From Ruegeria arenilitoris (GTDB lineage: Bacteria; Pseudomonadota; Alphaproteobacteria; Rhodobacterales; Rhodobacteraceae): DNA of 64,000 nucleotides. The DNA lies in the NCBI RefSeq assembly GCF_013030265.1, contig NZ_WPZQ01000006.1, positions 289,546 through 353,545 of the forward strand. Direction: 5' to 3'. The notes beneath the pieces were generated by a model. The model made no database searches. It was not told the origin of the DNA and worked only from the letters and a program-made list of their open reading frames with translations. Below, in pieces: positions 36,507 to 46,133 of the stretch. How positions within the stretch are numbered: the stretch's first letter is position 1; every line of letters starts with the position of its first letter. The position numbers were made by a program, and so were the translations under genes.

Positions 36507-37204
36507 GCTTGAGGATATCCGAAATCTTCGGCCCCACTGTACAGGGCGAAGGCGCACTGATCGGCGAACCGACTGTCTTTGTCAGGTCCGGCGGATGTGA
36601 TTTTCGTTGTTCGTGGTGCGACAGCCCCCATGCAGTCGATAGCGATTATCGTCATGACTGGACCCCGATGAAGGCCGAGACGGTCTGGGCCGAGGTCCAA
36701 CGCCTGTCTGGCGGGCAACCATTGACCGTTTCGCTGTCGGGCGGCAATCCGGCCATTCAGGATTTTGCCCCGCTCATCGCACTGGGCAAGGAACATGGCT
36801 ACGGATTTGCCTGCGAAACCCAGGGTTCGATCGCCAAGCCGTGGTTCTCAGATCTCGACATGCTGATCCTGAGCCCCAAACCGCCAAGTAGCGGGGAATT
36901 GATGGATTGGGGTCAGTTTGACGCCTGCTTGGCTGCACGCCCAACCCGTACCGTCCTGAAGATTGTGATCTTCGACGGTGCTGATTTTGATTGGGCGCGC
37001 GAAGTTGCAGATCATTATCCGGATCTGCCGCTCTATCTTCAGCCCGGAAATCCGAACAGCGATCCAAAGGAACCCATCGACCTGGATGAAACGACAGGAC
37101 GATTGGAATGGCTGATCGACACAACCCTGAACGCACGATGGTTCAGACCCCGTATTCTTCCCCAGCTGCATGTACTTGTCTGGGGCAACAAGCGCGGCGT
37201 CTGA
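36503..37204 (+). CDS. queE: 7-carboxy-7-deazaguanine synthase QueE
   Basis: 233-aa radical SAM enzyme that contracts the pterin ring. The cluster motif is C-x3-C-x2-C in [12 protein letters not shown] near residue 35, with the SAM-binding glycine segment SLSGGNPAI. The N-terminal [13 protein letters not shown] is typical. Last base overlaps and spacing indicate a single operon with queD and queF. Confidence 0.94.
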   Translation: MSLRISEIFGPTVQGEGALIGEPTVFVRSGGCDFRCSWCDSPHAVDSDYRHDWTPMKAETVWAEVQRLSGGQPLTVSLSGGNPAIQDFAPLIALGKEHGYGFACETQGSIAKPWFSDLDMLILSPKPPSSGELMDWGQFDACLAARPTRTVLKIVIFDGADFDWAREVADHYPDLPLYLQPGNPNSDPKEPIDLDETTGRLEWLIDTTLNARWFRPRILPQLHVLVWGNKRGV

Positions 37205-37219
37205 GCAAAGGAGAAACAC

Positions 37220-37684
37220 ATGAGTGACAGCATCTACAGCAATCTCACCCAGCTGGGCGGCGCAACACAAATGCCTGCCAGCCCCGAAGAGGCCGAGCTG
37301 GAGCGTGTCCGGAACCCGCAGGCGGACGTCGACTACAACGTTCGCTTTACGGCACCCGAGTTTACCTCGCTCTGCCCCATGACGGGACAACCCGATTTTG
37401 CACATCTGGTGATCGACTACGTACCAGGTGAGTGGCTGGTCGAAAGCAAGTCACTGAAACTGTTCCTTGGTTCTTTCCGGAACCACGGTGCATTTCATGA
37501 GGATTGCACAATCTCGATCGCGCGGCGTCTGGCGGAGTTCCTTGAACCCCGCTGGCTGCGTATCGGCGGATATTGGTATCCGCGCGGGGGCATACCGATT
37601 GATGTGTTCTGGCAAACCAGTGCGATGCCCGAAGGCGTCTGGATTCCCGATCAGGGTGTGCCACCGTATCGCGGGCGCGGCTGA
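37220..37684 (+). CDS. queF: NADPH-dependent preQ0 reductase QueF (type I)
   Basis: 154-aa unimodular QueF that reduces preQ0 to preQ1. The catalytic cysteine lies in [13 protein letters not shown], and the family motif [20 protein letters not shown] is complete. AAAGGAGAAA precedes the ATG. With QueC, D and E it gives preQ1 for queuosine in tRNA. queG and tgt are not in the window. Confidence 0.95.
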   Translation: MSDSIYSNLTQLGGATQMPASPEEAELERVRNPQADVDYNVRFTAPEFTSLCPMTGQPDFAHLVIDYVPGEWLVESKSLKLFLGSFRNHGAFHEDCTISIARRLAEFLEPRWLRIGGYWYPRGGIPIDVFWQTSAMPEGVWIPDQGVPPYRGRG

Positions 37685-37762
37685 GCTGATGATGCGGGCG
37701 AGGCAATCGAGCGCTGCGCCCGCAAATTTGACTATGACACAGAAAGCCGGATAGATCGCGAT

Positions 37763-38419
37763 ATGGCTCAGCACCCTGTTTTCTGGACGTTTCGTCGGTG
37801 CCCTTATGCGATGAGGGCGCGCCTCGCGCTGGTCAGCGCGGGCATAAAGGTCGAACTGCGTGAAATACTGCTGCGGGATAAACCACAGGCTTTTCTTGAT
37901 ACTTCCGCGTCAAGGACAGTGCCCGCTCTTCGAACCAATGATCAGGTTCTGGATGAGAGTCTGGACATCATGATCTGGGCGCTAGAACAGAACGACCCCC
38001 AACAGTTGCTCGATATGCCGAAGAAAGGTTGGGAGCTGATCTCAACCAATGACGGCCCGTTCAAGGATGCGCTGGATCACACCAAATACGCCACGCGATA
38101 TCCCGATCTGGACGAAGAGGTTGAGCGACAAAAAGCGGCCACCTATCTGACCGTCCTTGACCAAAAACTGGATGGGCAGGTGTGGCTGTTCGGAGATCGA
38201 CCAACGATTGCAGATCTGGCAATGCTGCCATTCGTGCGCCAGTTCGCAAATATTGACCGTGTGTGGTTTGACGCTCAGCCTTGGCCCGACCTGATCAGAT
38301 GGCTAGACCGATTTCTGGCAAGCGACATTTTCGGGCAAATCATGCACAAATACGAACCTTGGTCAGAAGGTGATGTGCCGATCTGGTTCGGAACCTCAGA
38401 TGCTGTCTCCGACCTTTAA
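37763..38419 (+). CDS. glutathione S-transferase family protein
   Basis: 218-aa protein with a thioredoxin-fold N-terminal half. The active-site region is RRCPYAMRARLAL, a cysteine type rather than serine or tyrosine, followed by the glutathione-binding TVPALRTNDQVLDESLDIM. The C-terminal helical half has FGDRPTIADLAMLPFVRQF. Its last 24 bp overlap the convergent HxlR-type gene. Substrate unknown. Confidence 0.88.
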   Translation: MAQHPVFWTFRRCPYAMRARLALVSAGIKVELREILLRDKPQAFLDTSASRTVPALRTNDQVLDESLDIMIWALEQNDPQQLLDMPKKGWELISTNDGPFKDALDHTKYATRYPDLDEEVERQKAATYLTVLDQKLDGQVWLFGDRPTIADLAMLPFVRQFANIDRVWFDAQPWPDLIRWLDRFLASDIFGQIMHKYEPWSEGDVPIWFGTSDAVSDL

Positions 38420-38980
38420 CTGCCGCAACTGCGAACCGGTTTTGAACACAATCACCGGACCTGTGATTGCTGTGATTGTTTCACCGGTATTTATCGGATG
38501 GTAAGTCGCGCGGGGTGGTCGTGCGCCATCATCGATGTCGCGTTGCACCCAGTCCCGCTCTTCCATCATCCGCAAGGACTGTGAGAGGGCGCGATCAGTG
38601 ATCGTCATCAGGTTTCGCCTGATCTCGTTAAAGTGGCTCAGTTCATGAAGGGTCGCCAGAACGGGCAACGTCCATGATCGCCGAAGCAGATCCTGATTAT
38701 CTTCGCTGGTCGCAGACAGGATCTGATTGACGAACCGGGCTGCCACTGCACCACGCTGTGTCAGTCGAAATTCCGGTCGCAACGGATGGCCGTAGCCCGG
38801 GTTTCGCTCAAGCAATCCAATTTGGATGAGATGATCTACACTCTGCGAGAATGACGTACGGCCCGCGCCGGTTGCAGCCAACAATGGCGCCTGCCGCCCC
38901 GGCACACCTTCGTGAAGACTGGAAAGAATGGGCAGGGCCCATGCCCGCGAAGTGATGTTGACAAGTGCATCAATGTACAT
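38396..38980 (-). CDS. HxlR-type winged-helix regulator
   Basis: 194-aa transcription factor with two winged-helix-like halves. The second half carries the HxlR pattern WTLPVLATLHELSHFNEIRR, ITDRALSQSLRMMEERDWV. The first half (SRAWALPILSSLHEGVPGRQ) resembles the same fold, so it appears to be a tandem repeat. It is divergent from the VOC gene across 36 bp and probably controls it. Confidence 0.8.
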   Translation of the reverse strand: MYIDALVNITSRAWALPILSSLHEGVPGRQAPLLAATGAGRTSFSQSVDHLIQIGLLERNPGYGHPLRPEFRLTQRGAVAARFVNQILSATSEDNQDLLRRSWTLPVLATLHELSHFNEIRRNLMTITDRALSQSLRMMEERDWVQRDIDDGARPPRATYHPINTGETITAITGPVIVFKTGSQLRQLKVGDSI

Positions 38981-39016
38981 AAAGTATAGTTACTATATTT
39001 TATCTTAAAAGGAAAG

Positions 39017-39397
39017 ATGATGCCGCTCATTTCCCTGGAAGAAACCATAACAATTGCGCTGTCGGTTAAGGATCGTCACGCAAGCGCCGATTGGTACGAG
39101 AGCATGCTTGGCTTCAAAACGCTTTATCATGCAGATGAGGCAGGTTGGTCAGAGCTAGAGACCCTGACCAAGGGCGTAACCCTTGGGCTTGGTGAACACA
39201 CCAAACCTGCGCCCGGCAACTGTGTCCCTGTATTCGGCATCGCCGACCTCGATAGCGCTAGGCAAAAGCTTGAACAGGCTGATGTTCAGTTTGACGGCCC
39301 AACAGATGTAGTCGAAGGCATGGTCAAGACGGCGACATTCTACGACCCCGATGGCAACGCCTTCATGCTTGCCCAAGACTTGACGGGCGGGTCCTGA
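39017..39397 (+). CDS. VOC-superfamily (glyoxalase-like) protein
   Basis: 126-aa vicinal oxygen chelate protein. N-terminal IALSVKDRHASADWYESMLG and C-terminal TATFYDPDGNAFMLAQ are typical of glyoxalase/bleomycin-resistance proteins. AAAGGAAAG precedes the first of two ATG codons. Divergent partner of the HxlR-type regulator; substrate unknown. Confidence 0.85.
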   Translation: MMPLISLEETITIALSVKDRHASADWYESMLGFKTLYHADEAGWSELETLTKGVTLGLGEHTKPAPGNCVPVFGIADLDSARQKLEQADVQFDGPTDVVEGMVKTATFYDPDGNAFMLAQDLTGGS

Positions 39398-39414
39398 GGA
39401 ATTGAAAAATCAAG

Positions 39415-39442
39415 GATCGTTGCCGAAATTGCGGCAACGATC
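39415..39442 (+). terminator. hairpin after the VOC gene
   Basis: Perfect 11-bp stem GATCGTTGCCG/CGGCAACGATC with loop AAATTG, 18 bp after the stop. The plus-strand T-run is weak. It probably ends the VOC transcript before the thi leader. Confidence 0.65.
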
Positions 39443-39552
39443 TGCAATTAATGTCAGATATGAGCAATTTGTGAGCGCTACCTTTCGGTTCGTGCACCTC
39501 AGGTGACGCGATTATAGTTGTAATCGGGTCTCCATCCTCCTAATCACAGCTT

Positions 39553-39642
39553 CACCTCGGGGTGCGTGGCCTGCCGCGCTGAGATGCCTATCAGGCGAAC
39601 CCGTTGAACCTGAACCGGCTAGAACCGGCGGAGGGAAAGGTG
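39553..39642 (+). promoter_or_regulatory. TPP riboswitch (THI element)
   Basis: About 90 bases with the conserved core of the TPP aptamer: closing stem CACCT/AGGTG, TCGGGGTGC, CTGAGATG, GAACCTGAACCGG, and GGCGGAGGGAAA. It sits 45 bp upstream of the thiB start, and AATGGAGG lies between. Binding of thiamine diphosphate should lower expression of thiBPQ. Confidence 0.97.
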
Positions 39643-39686
39643 ACGGTTTCATCCATCCTTGCCCTCTCGCCGCAATGGAGGATGAT

Positions 39687-40667
39687 ATGAAACATCTGCT
39701 GATTGCTGCGGGATTACTGAGTGCAACTTCGGCTATTGCCGCCGACAAACCTCAGTTGACCGTGTACACCTATGACAGCTTTGTCTCGGACTGGGGCCCG
39801 GGTCCGCAGGTCGAAGAAGCTTTTGAAGCGGTTTGCAATTGCGACCTGAATCTTGTTGGCGTTGAAGATGGCGCCGCCCTGCTGTCACGTATCCGGCTTG
39901 AGGGTGAAAACTCGGAAGCTGACGTGGTGCTGGGACTGGATACCAGTCTGATCAATGCAGCCAAGGATACCGGTCTGTTTGCACCCAGTTCCGTTACAGC
40001 TGACTACGCGCTGCCGATTGAATGGACCGACGACGTTTTTGCGCCCTACGACTGGGGCTATTTCGCATTTGTTCACAACGCAGATTACTCGGCCCCAGCG
40101 AATTTCCGTGAATTGGCGAACAGCGAAACAAAGATCATCATTCAGGATCCACGTTCTTCTACACCGGGCCTTGGTCTGTTGTTGTGGGTGAAGGCAGCCT
40201 ATGGCGACGAGGCACCCGAAATCTGGGCTGGTCTTGCAGACAATATCGTAACAGTCACCAAAGGGTGGTCCGAGGCCTATGGTCTGTTCCTCGAAGGTGA
40301 ATCGGATATGGTCCTCAGCTATACCACCTCTCCGGCCTATCACCTGATCGCTGAAGAAGACGCTTCGAAATCGGCAGCTGTCTTTGACGAAGGCAATTAC
40401 ATGCAGGTTGAAGTGGCAGGGAAACTCGCCGGGACTGATCAGCCGGAACTGGCGGATCAATTCCTGGAATTCATGGTTTCGGATGCGTTCCAGCAGATCA
40501 TTCCTACAACCAACTGGATGTACCCGGCAGTGACCCCGGCAGCTGGGTTGCCCGAAGGGTTTGAAACCCTGACCGTTCCGGAAAAGGCTCTGCTCTTTTC
40601 ACCCGATGAAGCCGCCGACGTGCGGGATCAGGCACTTGCAGAATGGTTGAGCGCGCTCAGCCAGTAA
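39687..40667 (+). CDS. thiB: thiamine ABC transporter binding protein ThiB
   Basis: 326-aa periplasmic binding protein with a signal peptide (cleavage near AIAA|DKP). QLTVYTYDSFVSDWGPGPQV is the family's mature start. VGVEDGAALLSRIRLEGENS and GYFAFVHN are also typical. GGAGG stands eight bases before the chosen ATG. It is the first gene under the TPP riboswitch and overlaps thiP by 25 bp. Confidence 0.95.
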   Translation: MKHLLIAAGLLSATSAIAADKPQLTVYTYDSFVSDWGPGPQVEEAFEAVCNCDLNLVGVEDGAALLSRIRLEGENSEADVVLGLDTSLINAAKDTGLFAPSSVTADYALPIEWTDDVFAPYDWGYFAFVHNADYSAPANFRELANSETKIIIQDPRSSTPGLGLLLWVKAAYGDEAPEIWAGLADNIVTVTKGWSEAYGLFLEGESDMVLSYTTSPAYHLIAEEDASKSAAVFDEGNYMQVEVAGKLAGTDQPELADQFLEFMVSDAFQQIIPTTNWMYPAVTPAAGLPEGFETLTVPEKALLFSPDEAADVRDQALAEWLSALSQ

Positions 40668-42190
40668 GCCCATTGCCGGGTATCGGCGCGGCTGCCCTGG
40701 TCGCCGCGCTGATACTGGGCACGCTGGCCGCAGTCGCACTGCGTGCCGAAGCAGGCGGTGGATTTGGTCCGGCCGACTGGGCTGCCCTGCGCTTTACACT
40801 TACTCAAGCGATACTTTCCGCGCTGTTCAGTATTGGATTGGCGGTTCCGGTTGCACGAGCACTCGCCCGGCGACGGTTTCCCGGGCGTCGCGCGCTGATT
40901 GCGCTGCTTGGCGCGCCATTCATTCTTCCCGTTATTGTTGCGATAATTGGATTGCTGCAGGTCTTTGGTCGGGCCGGCTGGATCTCTGATATATTGGGCT
41001 ATTTTGGCTTCGCACCCATTCGCATCTACGGTCTGCATGGTGTGGTATTGGCCCATGTATTCTTCAATTTGCCCCTTGCCACGCGCCTCATCCTGCAGGG
41101 ATGGCAAGAAATTCCAGCCGAGCGATTTCGCCTCGCTGCTCAGTTAGGCTGCAACGGAATGGCCATGTTCCGATTGATCGAGTTGCCGATGCTAAAACGG
41201 ATTTTACCGGGCGTGCTTGCGGTAATCTTCGCCATTTGCCTGACCAGTTTTGCTGTTGCCCTGACTCTGGGTGGCGGGCCCCGTGCCACCACAATCGAAC
41301 TCGCGATCTATCAGGCCTTTACCTATGACTTTGACCTCGGCCGCGCTGCACTCTTGTCGGCGCTACAACTGGCCCTGACTGCTGCTGCAGCTTTGGCCGC
41401 CCTACGGTTTTCTCGCGGGGACGGCTTCGGCAACGGGCTGGATCGCCCCATCCGCCGATGGGACGGCGGCGCGCCCATTGCCGATGCCTTATGGATCATC
41501 GCAGCGGCCGCGTTCCTGCTGCTTCCTTTGGCATCTGTTGTGATTTCGGGTTTTGCTGGTCTCTTCGAAACGCCAGCTTTGGTGTTCCGCGCCGCGTTGA
41601 CCTCGGTCATGGTGGCGGCCGCGAGCACTGTAATCTTGCTGCTGCTGGCATTGCCCATGGCCACCGCTGTCGCGACCGGGCGCTATGGCATTGTTGAACT
41701 CAGCGGCATCCTCGGGCTGGCCGCATCACCGCTGGTGATCGGTACCGGATTATTCATCCTTGTCAGGCCTGTGGCCAACCCGACAGCGCTTGCGCTTCCG
41801 GTGACGGCGCTGGTCAACGCAGTTATGGCTCTGCCCTTCGCATTGCGCATTCTTGTCCCGGCCGCGCGCGATGTGGTGTCGCGACACGGTCGATTGGCGC
41901 TTTCCCTCGACATGGCCAACATGACCTTCTTTGTCCGCATTCTGCTTCCTCGAATGCGCGCGCAGATCGGTTTTGCAGCCGGGCTGGCCGCAGCCCTTTC
42001 GATGGGAGATCTCGGTGTGATCGCACTGTTCGCAGACGCCCAGATAGCAACGCTGCCTTTACAGATTTACCGCCTGATGGGAGCTTATCAAATGCAAGCC
42101 GCCGCCGGAGGGGCGCTGCTTTTGCTGCTGTTGTCCATGTCGGCGTTCTGGATATTGGATCGCGGAGGACGCTGGCATGCTGAAGCTTAG
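40643..42190 (+). CDS. thiP: thiamine ABC transporter permease ThiP
   Basis: 515-aa permease that is a fusion of two ABC-permease halves, each with about six helices. The coupling loops are EIPAERFRLAAQLGCNGMAMF in the first half and SLDMANMTFFVRILLPRMR in the second. It moves thiamine or its phosphates with ThiB and ThiQ. The start lies within thiB, and its end overlaps thiQ by 14 bp. Confidence 0.94.
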   Translation: MVERAQPVSPLPGIGAAALVAALILGTLAAVALRAEAGGGFGPADWAALRFTLTQAILSALFSIGLAVPVARALARRRFPGRRALIALLGAPFILPVIVAIIGLLQVFGRAGWISDILGYFGFAPIRIYGLHGVVLAHVFFNLPLATRLILQGWQEIPAERFRLAAQLGCNGMAMFRLIELPMLKRILPGVLAVIFAICLTSFAVALTLGGGPRATTIELAIYQAFTYDFDLGRAALLSALQLALTAAAALAALRFSRGDGFGNGLDRPIRRWDGGAPIADALWIIAAAAFLLLPLASVVISGFAGLFETPALVFRAALTSVMVAAASTVILLLLALPMATAVATGRYGIVELSGILGLAASPLVIGTGLFILVRPVANPTALALPVTALVNAVMALPFALRILVPAARDVVSRHGRLALSLDMANMTFFVRILLPRMRAQIGFAAGLAAALSMGDLGVIALFADAQIATLPLQIYRLMGAYQMQAAAGGALLLLLLSMSAFWILDRGGRWHAEA

Positions 42191-42869
42191 TGATTGCGTC
42201 ATTGAAAATGGCAATTTCACCCTGCACGCCGATCTTGGCATCGAACCCGGGGCGAGCGTTGCAATCATTGGCCCATCGGGTGCAGGTAAATCGACATTGT
42301 TGGAATCCATTGCCGGTTTTCGTCCCCTAGCTCGTGGGCAAATACACTGGCAGGGTACCGAGATAACAGATTTGCCACCGGGCAAGCGTCCGCTGGCAAT
42401 GCTATTTCAGGACGGCAACCTGTTCCCTCATTTGACCGCTGAGCAGAATATCGCTTTGGGGGTGCGCCCGAATGGACAACTGAGTCCTGACGAACAAGGT
42501 GAGGTCCAAACCGCCCTGGCACGCGTGAGTCTGGCAGGAATGGGCACTCGCAAACCTGCAGAGCTATCTGGCGGGCAGCAAAGTCGGGTGGCTTTGGCCC
42601 GAGTGCTTGTTCAAAGGCGCCAGGTCCTCTTGTTGGATGAACCGTTCGCTGCACTTGGTCCTGCTTTGAAAACCGAAATGCTGGATTTAGTTGCTGAATT
42701 GATTGAGGGGACTGGCACAACTCTGTTGATGATCAGTCACGATCCGCAGGACGCGCGCCGCATTACCGATCAGACAATACTCGTTGCTGAAGGTCAGGCC
42801 CATTCGCCGGTTGAAACGGCAGAGTTGCTCGACAACCCACCACCCAGCCTGCGCAACTACCTGGGATAG
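42177..42869 (+). CDS. thiQ: thiamine ABC transporter ATPase ThiQ
   Basis: 230-aa ABC ATPase with Walker A GPSGAGKSTLLES, signature LSGGQQSRVALAR, Walker B LLLDEPFAALGP and switch histidine SHDPQDA. It ends the riboswitch-controlled thiBPQ operon. A symmetrical hairpin at 42974-43012 lies before the convergent antiporter gene. Confidence 0.95.
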   Translation: MLKLSDCVIENGNFTLHADLGIEPGASVAIIGPSGAGKSTLLESIAGFRPLARGQIHWQGTEITDLPPGKRPLAMLFQDGNLFPHLTAEQNIALGVRPNGQLSPDEQGEVQTALARVSLAGMGTRKPAELSGGQQSRVALARVLVQRRQVLLLDEPFAALGPALKTEMLDLVAELIEGTGTTLLMISHDPQDARRITDQTILVAEGQAHSPVETAELLDNPPPSLRNYLG

Positions 42870-42973
42870 TCGCTTCGGCACAAGGCGATTTGCCAGATGT
42901 CAGGCCTGCACATTGTCAGGAACTACTCTGCTGCATCGTTCACCCTCAAAGTTCGTTGGGGTAAATAAAGCCC

Positions 42974-43012
42974 GTCAGGGGCATGACACCCAAAGGTTCA
43001 CATGCCCCTGAC
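42974..43012. terminator. bidirectional hairpin between thiQ and nhaD
   Basis: Perfect 12-bp arms GTCAGGGGCATG/CATGCCCCTGAC with a 15-base loop in a convergent intergenic region. T-runs are absent on both sides, so stopping strength is uncertain. Confidence 0.6.
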
Positions 43013-43045
43013 TATGGAAGACAAATTCGCATCTAACGCAATGCG

Positions 43046-44410
43046 TCAGAAGTAGCGCAACCAGATGTATACGTTCGCGATCATCAGGGTCAGGATCATG
43101 ATCGGGAAAGCGATTTTGGCGAACGCGATAAAGCCGATGGGCTGCTTTGCTTTCTCGGCAAATGCTGCAACCGTCAAGTTCGCGCTCGCACCCAGCAAGG
43201 TACCGTTGCCACCCAGACAAGCTCCAAGCGCCAATGACCACCACAGCGGTTCAATCGCATCTTCTCCACCAAACGTGTCGGCTGTGGACTCGATCAGCGG
43301 AATCATGGTCGCCACGAAGGGAATGTTGTCGAGGATCGCCGACAGGATACCTGAGGCCCAGAAGATGAAGAACGCGGTCCACATCATATCGCCCTGTGTC
43401 AACTCCAGCACCTTCTCACCGAAGAAAGCCAGCAGACCTACATGCTCAACACCGGCAACGATGACAAAGAGGCCACCGAAGAAGAAGATCGTGACCCATT
43501 CGACTTCGCCAAAGATATGGTGCACGGATTCCGACTGCTCTTCGCCGTGCTGGTGACCATAGGCCAGTAGCATCAACAAGCCCGCACCGGCCAATGCGGA
43601 GGTACCAGGCTGAATGCCATACCCATGCCCCAACGTGAAACCGAGCAAAACCAGCGCCAGAACAGACAGCGACTTGATCATCAGACCTACATCCGTGATC
43701 GCCTCGGATTCATTGAAGCCCATAATCCGCTCGCTGGCAGATTTCGGAATGCTGGCAAGCTCCTTGCGGTTCATCAGGTAGATAATTCCCGTGAGGACCA
43801 CCAGACAGATCGCCGAAATCGGTGCCAGATTCACAACAAACTCATTGAAGCTGAGGCCTGCGGCGGAGCCTATGATAATATTCGGCGGGTCACCGATCAG
43901 GGTTGCTGTGCCCCCGACATTCGAAGCCAGAATTTCAGCAATAAAAAACGGGAAGACGCGCGTTTCCAGAGCTTCGGTGATCAGCAAGGTAATCGGGGCA
44001 ATAAGCAAGACGGTTGTCACGTTGTCCAGCAATGCTGAAAACACCGCCGTGATCAGCGTCAACATGATCAGAATACCGGTAGGATTGGCCTTGACCGACT
44101 TTGCGGCTTTGATTGCCACGAACTGAAACAGTCCGCATTTACTGGTGATACCCACAATGACCATCATGCCAATCAGAAGGGCCAGCGTATTGGAGTCGAC
44201 CCCGGCCACCGCCTGTTCCTGATTGATGATCCCGAACAGTACCATCAGCGATGCGCCCAGCATTGCCAGAATGGCTCGGTTCACTTTTTCGGTTATCAGA
44301 ACGGCGTAGACCAGGATCAGGATACCGGTCGCGACCCAAAGGGGATCAATGCCCAATAGTTGTGGAACGGAGAACGCAGCCTCTCCGTGTGACGTAGAAT
44401 GCTCAGCCAA
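43046..44410 (-). CDS. nhaD: NhaD-type sodium/proton antiporter
   Basis: 454-aa membrane protein with about twelve helices, of the ion transporter superfamily that includes NhaD and ArsB. Typical segments are FSALLDNVTTVLLIAPITLL, GGTATLIGDPPNIIIGSAAG and the repeated ILSAILDNIPFVATMIPLIE, with the paired aspartates of the transport site. NhaD is preferred over arsenite or dicarboxylate carriers on these motifs. It is followed, on the same strand, after the CBS gene. Confidence 0.85.
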   Translation of the reverse strand: MAEHSTSHGEAAFSVPQLLGIDPLWVATGILILVYAVLITEKVNRAILAMLGASLMVLFGIINQEQAVAGVDSNTLALLIGMMVIVGITSKCGLFQFVAIKAAKSVKANPTGILIMLTLITAVFSALLDNVTTVLLIAPITLLITEALETRVFPFFIAEILASNVGGTATLIGDPPNIIIGSAAGLSFNEFVVNLAPISAICLVVLTGIIYLMNRKELASIPKSASERIMGFNESEAITDVGLMIKSLSVLALVLLGFTLGHGYGIQPGTSALAGAGLLMLLAYGHQHGEEQSESVHHIFGEVEWVTIFFFGGLFVIVAGVEHVGLLAFFGEKVLELTQGDMMWTAFFIFWASGILSAILDNIPFVATMIPLIESTADTFGGEDAIEPLWWSLALGACLGGNGTLLGASANLTVAAFAEKAKQPIGFIAFAKIAFPIMILTLMIANVYIWLRYF

Positions 44411-44434
44411 GATTTTTGTCCGGTTCGTTGGTGG

Positions 44435-44923
44435 TTAGCTTAGTGCGCGATCCAGAAGTGAGTTTGCACTCACCGTGCCCACAAAACGCTTTGTTTCAGG
44501 CTCGACAAGGATCACGTGCCGCTTGAATTTGTAGATCAGAAAAATGCCTTCCATCACCGGCGTGTCCGGTGCAGCCACTGGGATGTTGGTCGGTCTCGAC
44601 ATGTTGTCGCGCACCTTTTCTGTCTTCAACCGCTCCAGCTGCTGATCGAAGTCATCCCGTGTGAGGTTCATGAAGCTTAGAGACTCGATTGGCACCCGCG
44701 ACGCATCATCGTTCAGACCGATTGTTGCTGCTTTGGGCAGGATCAGCTTTAGAAGTGTCGGTGCTGTGAATACACCGACATATGTGCCATCATCTTCTAC
44801 CACCGGCAAAAACCGCGCACGGCTGTCTCTGATAATATTAAAGGCGGTGGCAATGCTTTCATCCGGATGGATGGTTCGCTGAACTTCAGTCGGCACCATT
44901 ACGTCATAGCAGGTCAGGCCCAT
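44435..44923 (-). CDS. CBS-domain protein
   Basis: 162-aa protein with two CBS motifs (TCYDVMVPTEVQRTIHPDES and VRDNMSRPTNIPVAAPDTPV), probably an adenosine-nucleotide sensor. Start ATG 44923 is chosen since AGAGGA precedes it; the frame stays open 67 codons upstream, without a ribosome site. It is 24 bp upstream of nhaD in the same direction and may tune the antiporter. Confidence 0.8.
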   Translation of the reverse strand: MGLTCYDVMVPTEVQRTIHPDESIATAFNIIRDSRARFLPVVEDDGTYVGVFTAPTLLKLILPKAATIGLNDDASRVPIESLSFMNLTRDDFDQQLERLKTEKVRDNMSRPTNIPVAAPDTPVMEGIFLIYKFKRHVILVEPETKRFVGTVSANSLLDRALS

Positions 44924-45189
44924 GGGTATCCTCTGTCTTCGTATGGCTGCCCGGCGGTCTGCCAATTGGGTGGCCCATCTGACTTTGCGTTTGCGAGTCA
45001 AACCAGCAAAGCCGAATCGAATTTTTTCTGACGGTGGTGTCTTTTCACTGCCACGCAGGATTGGCCAGCCTTTTTGCGAAATTGTTTGTCGGCGTGTCGG
45101 TTTTTCTGTTGCGTTGGTCGACATTCACAACACATTCAGCAGGTTTCTCTCTAACCTGCGGCCTCTGCCTAACCAAGATCCGCTGACAC

Positions 45190-45222
45190 AAAAAAAACGC
45201 CCCCGATCAGATCGGAGGCGTT
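45190..45222 (-). terminator. terminator after rpmD (end of the spc part)
   Basis: Stem ACGCCTCCGAT/ATCGGGGGCGT with a 3-base loop, then a T-run on the minus strand, 25 bp past the rpmD stop. It stops the cluster before any rplO or secY. Confidence 0.93.
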
Positions 45223-45246
45223 TCCAATTTCTCGAAGGTGTCGGGC

Positions 45247-45435
45247 TTAGCCGCGCTCTTCGATGATCTCAACCAGATGCGGGATCTTGTTGACCATGCC
45301 GCGAACCGAAGGGGTATCTTCCAGCTCACGGGTCTTGTGCATCTTGTTCAGGCCCAGACCGATCAGGGTTGCGCGCTGTTCAGCGGGGCGACGGATCGGA
45401 GAACCGATCTGCTTGACGACGATGGTTTTTGCCAT
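45247..45435 (-). CDS. rpmD: 50S ribosomal protein L30 (uL30)
   Basis: 62-aa large-subunit protein, [20 protein letters not shown] at the start and the [20 protein letters not shown] core. It is the last gene of the third unit (rpmC to rpmD). In most bacteria rplO and secY would follow; here a terminator and unrelated genes do. Confidence 0.97.
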   Translation of the reverse strand: MAKTIVVKQIGSPIRRPAEQRATLIGLGLNKMHKTRELEDTPSVRGMVNKIPHLVEIIEERG

Positions 45436-45447
45436 GGTTCGCTCTCC

Positions 45448-46017
45448 TTACGCTTCTGCTTCAGCAGCAGCCGGTGCTTCGTCCCGCTTGGGCAGGATGT
45501 CGGCAACCTTTTTGCCACGACGTGCGGCAACCGAACGCGGGCTCTGCTCTTTCTGCAGGCCGTTGATGGTGGCGCGGATCATGTTGTACGGGTTCTGCGA
45601 GCCCAGCGACTTGGACACAACGTCCTTGACGCCCAGCATTTCGAACACAGCACGCATCGGACCACCGGCGATGATACCAGTACCTTCAGGTGCGGTGCGC
45701 ATAACCACTTTACCAGCGCCGTGACGGCCCTCGATGTCGTGGTGCAGAGTACGACCTTCGCGCAGTTGCACGCGGATCATCTGACGCTTGGCTTGCTCAG
45801 TCGCCTTGCGGATGGCCTCAGGTACTTCTTTCGCTTTACCTTTGCCAAAGCCGACGCGGCCTTTCTGATCGCCGACAACCACCAGAGCGGCGAAGCCAAA
45901 GCGCTTACCACCTTTTACGGTTTTCGACACGCGGTTGATTGCGACCAGACGATCTGCGAATTCCGGTGCTTCTTCACGGTCGCGGCCACGGCCCCGACGG
46001 TTTTCACGTTCTGCCAT
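45448..46017 (-). CDS. rpsE: 30S ribosomal protein S5 (uS5)
   Basis: 189-aa small-subunit protein involved in decoding accuracy. Double-stranded RNA-binding N-terminal part with [20 protein letters not shown], then [20 protein letters not shown] and the basic tail. An alanine/glutamate-rich C-terminal extension ([10 protein letters not shown]) is present. 12 bp separate it from rpmD. Confidence 0.98.
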   Translation of the reverse strand: MAERENRRGRGRDREEAPEFADRLVAINRVSKTVKGGKRFGFAALVVVGDQKGRVGFGKGKAKEVPEAIRKATEQAKRQMIRVQLREGRTLHHDIEGRHGAGKVVMRTAPEGTGIIAGGPMRAVFEMLGVKDVVSKSLGSQNPYNMIRATINGLQKEQSPRSVAARRGKKVADILPKRDEAPAAAEAEA

Positions 46018-46133
46018 TTGGCATCCCTTTTCTCATGTGGCGCTCTCGGCGCCGTTTTCTTCAATCCAAGTGAGCCCCGACTGTTGCCGAGGCCCCCGGA
46101 TCATCGGGGCGGATCGAAACCCGCCCGCAGGTC

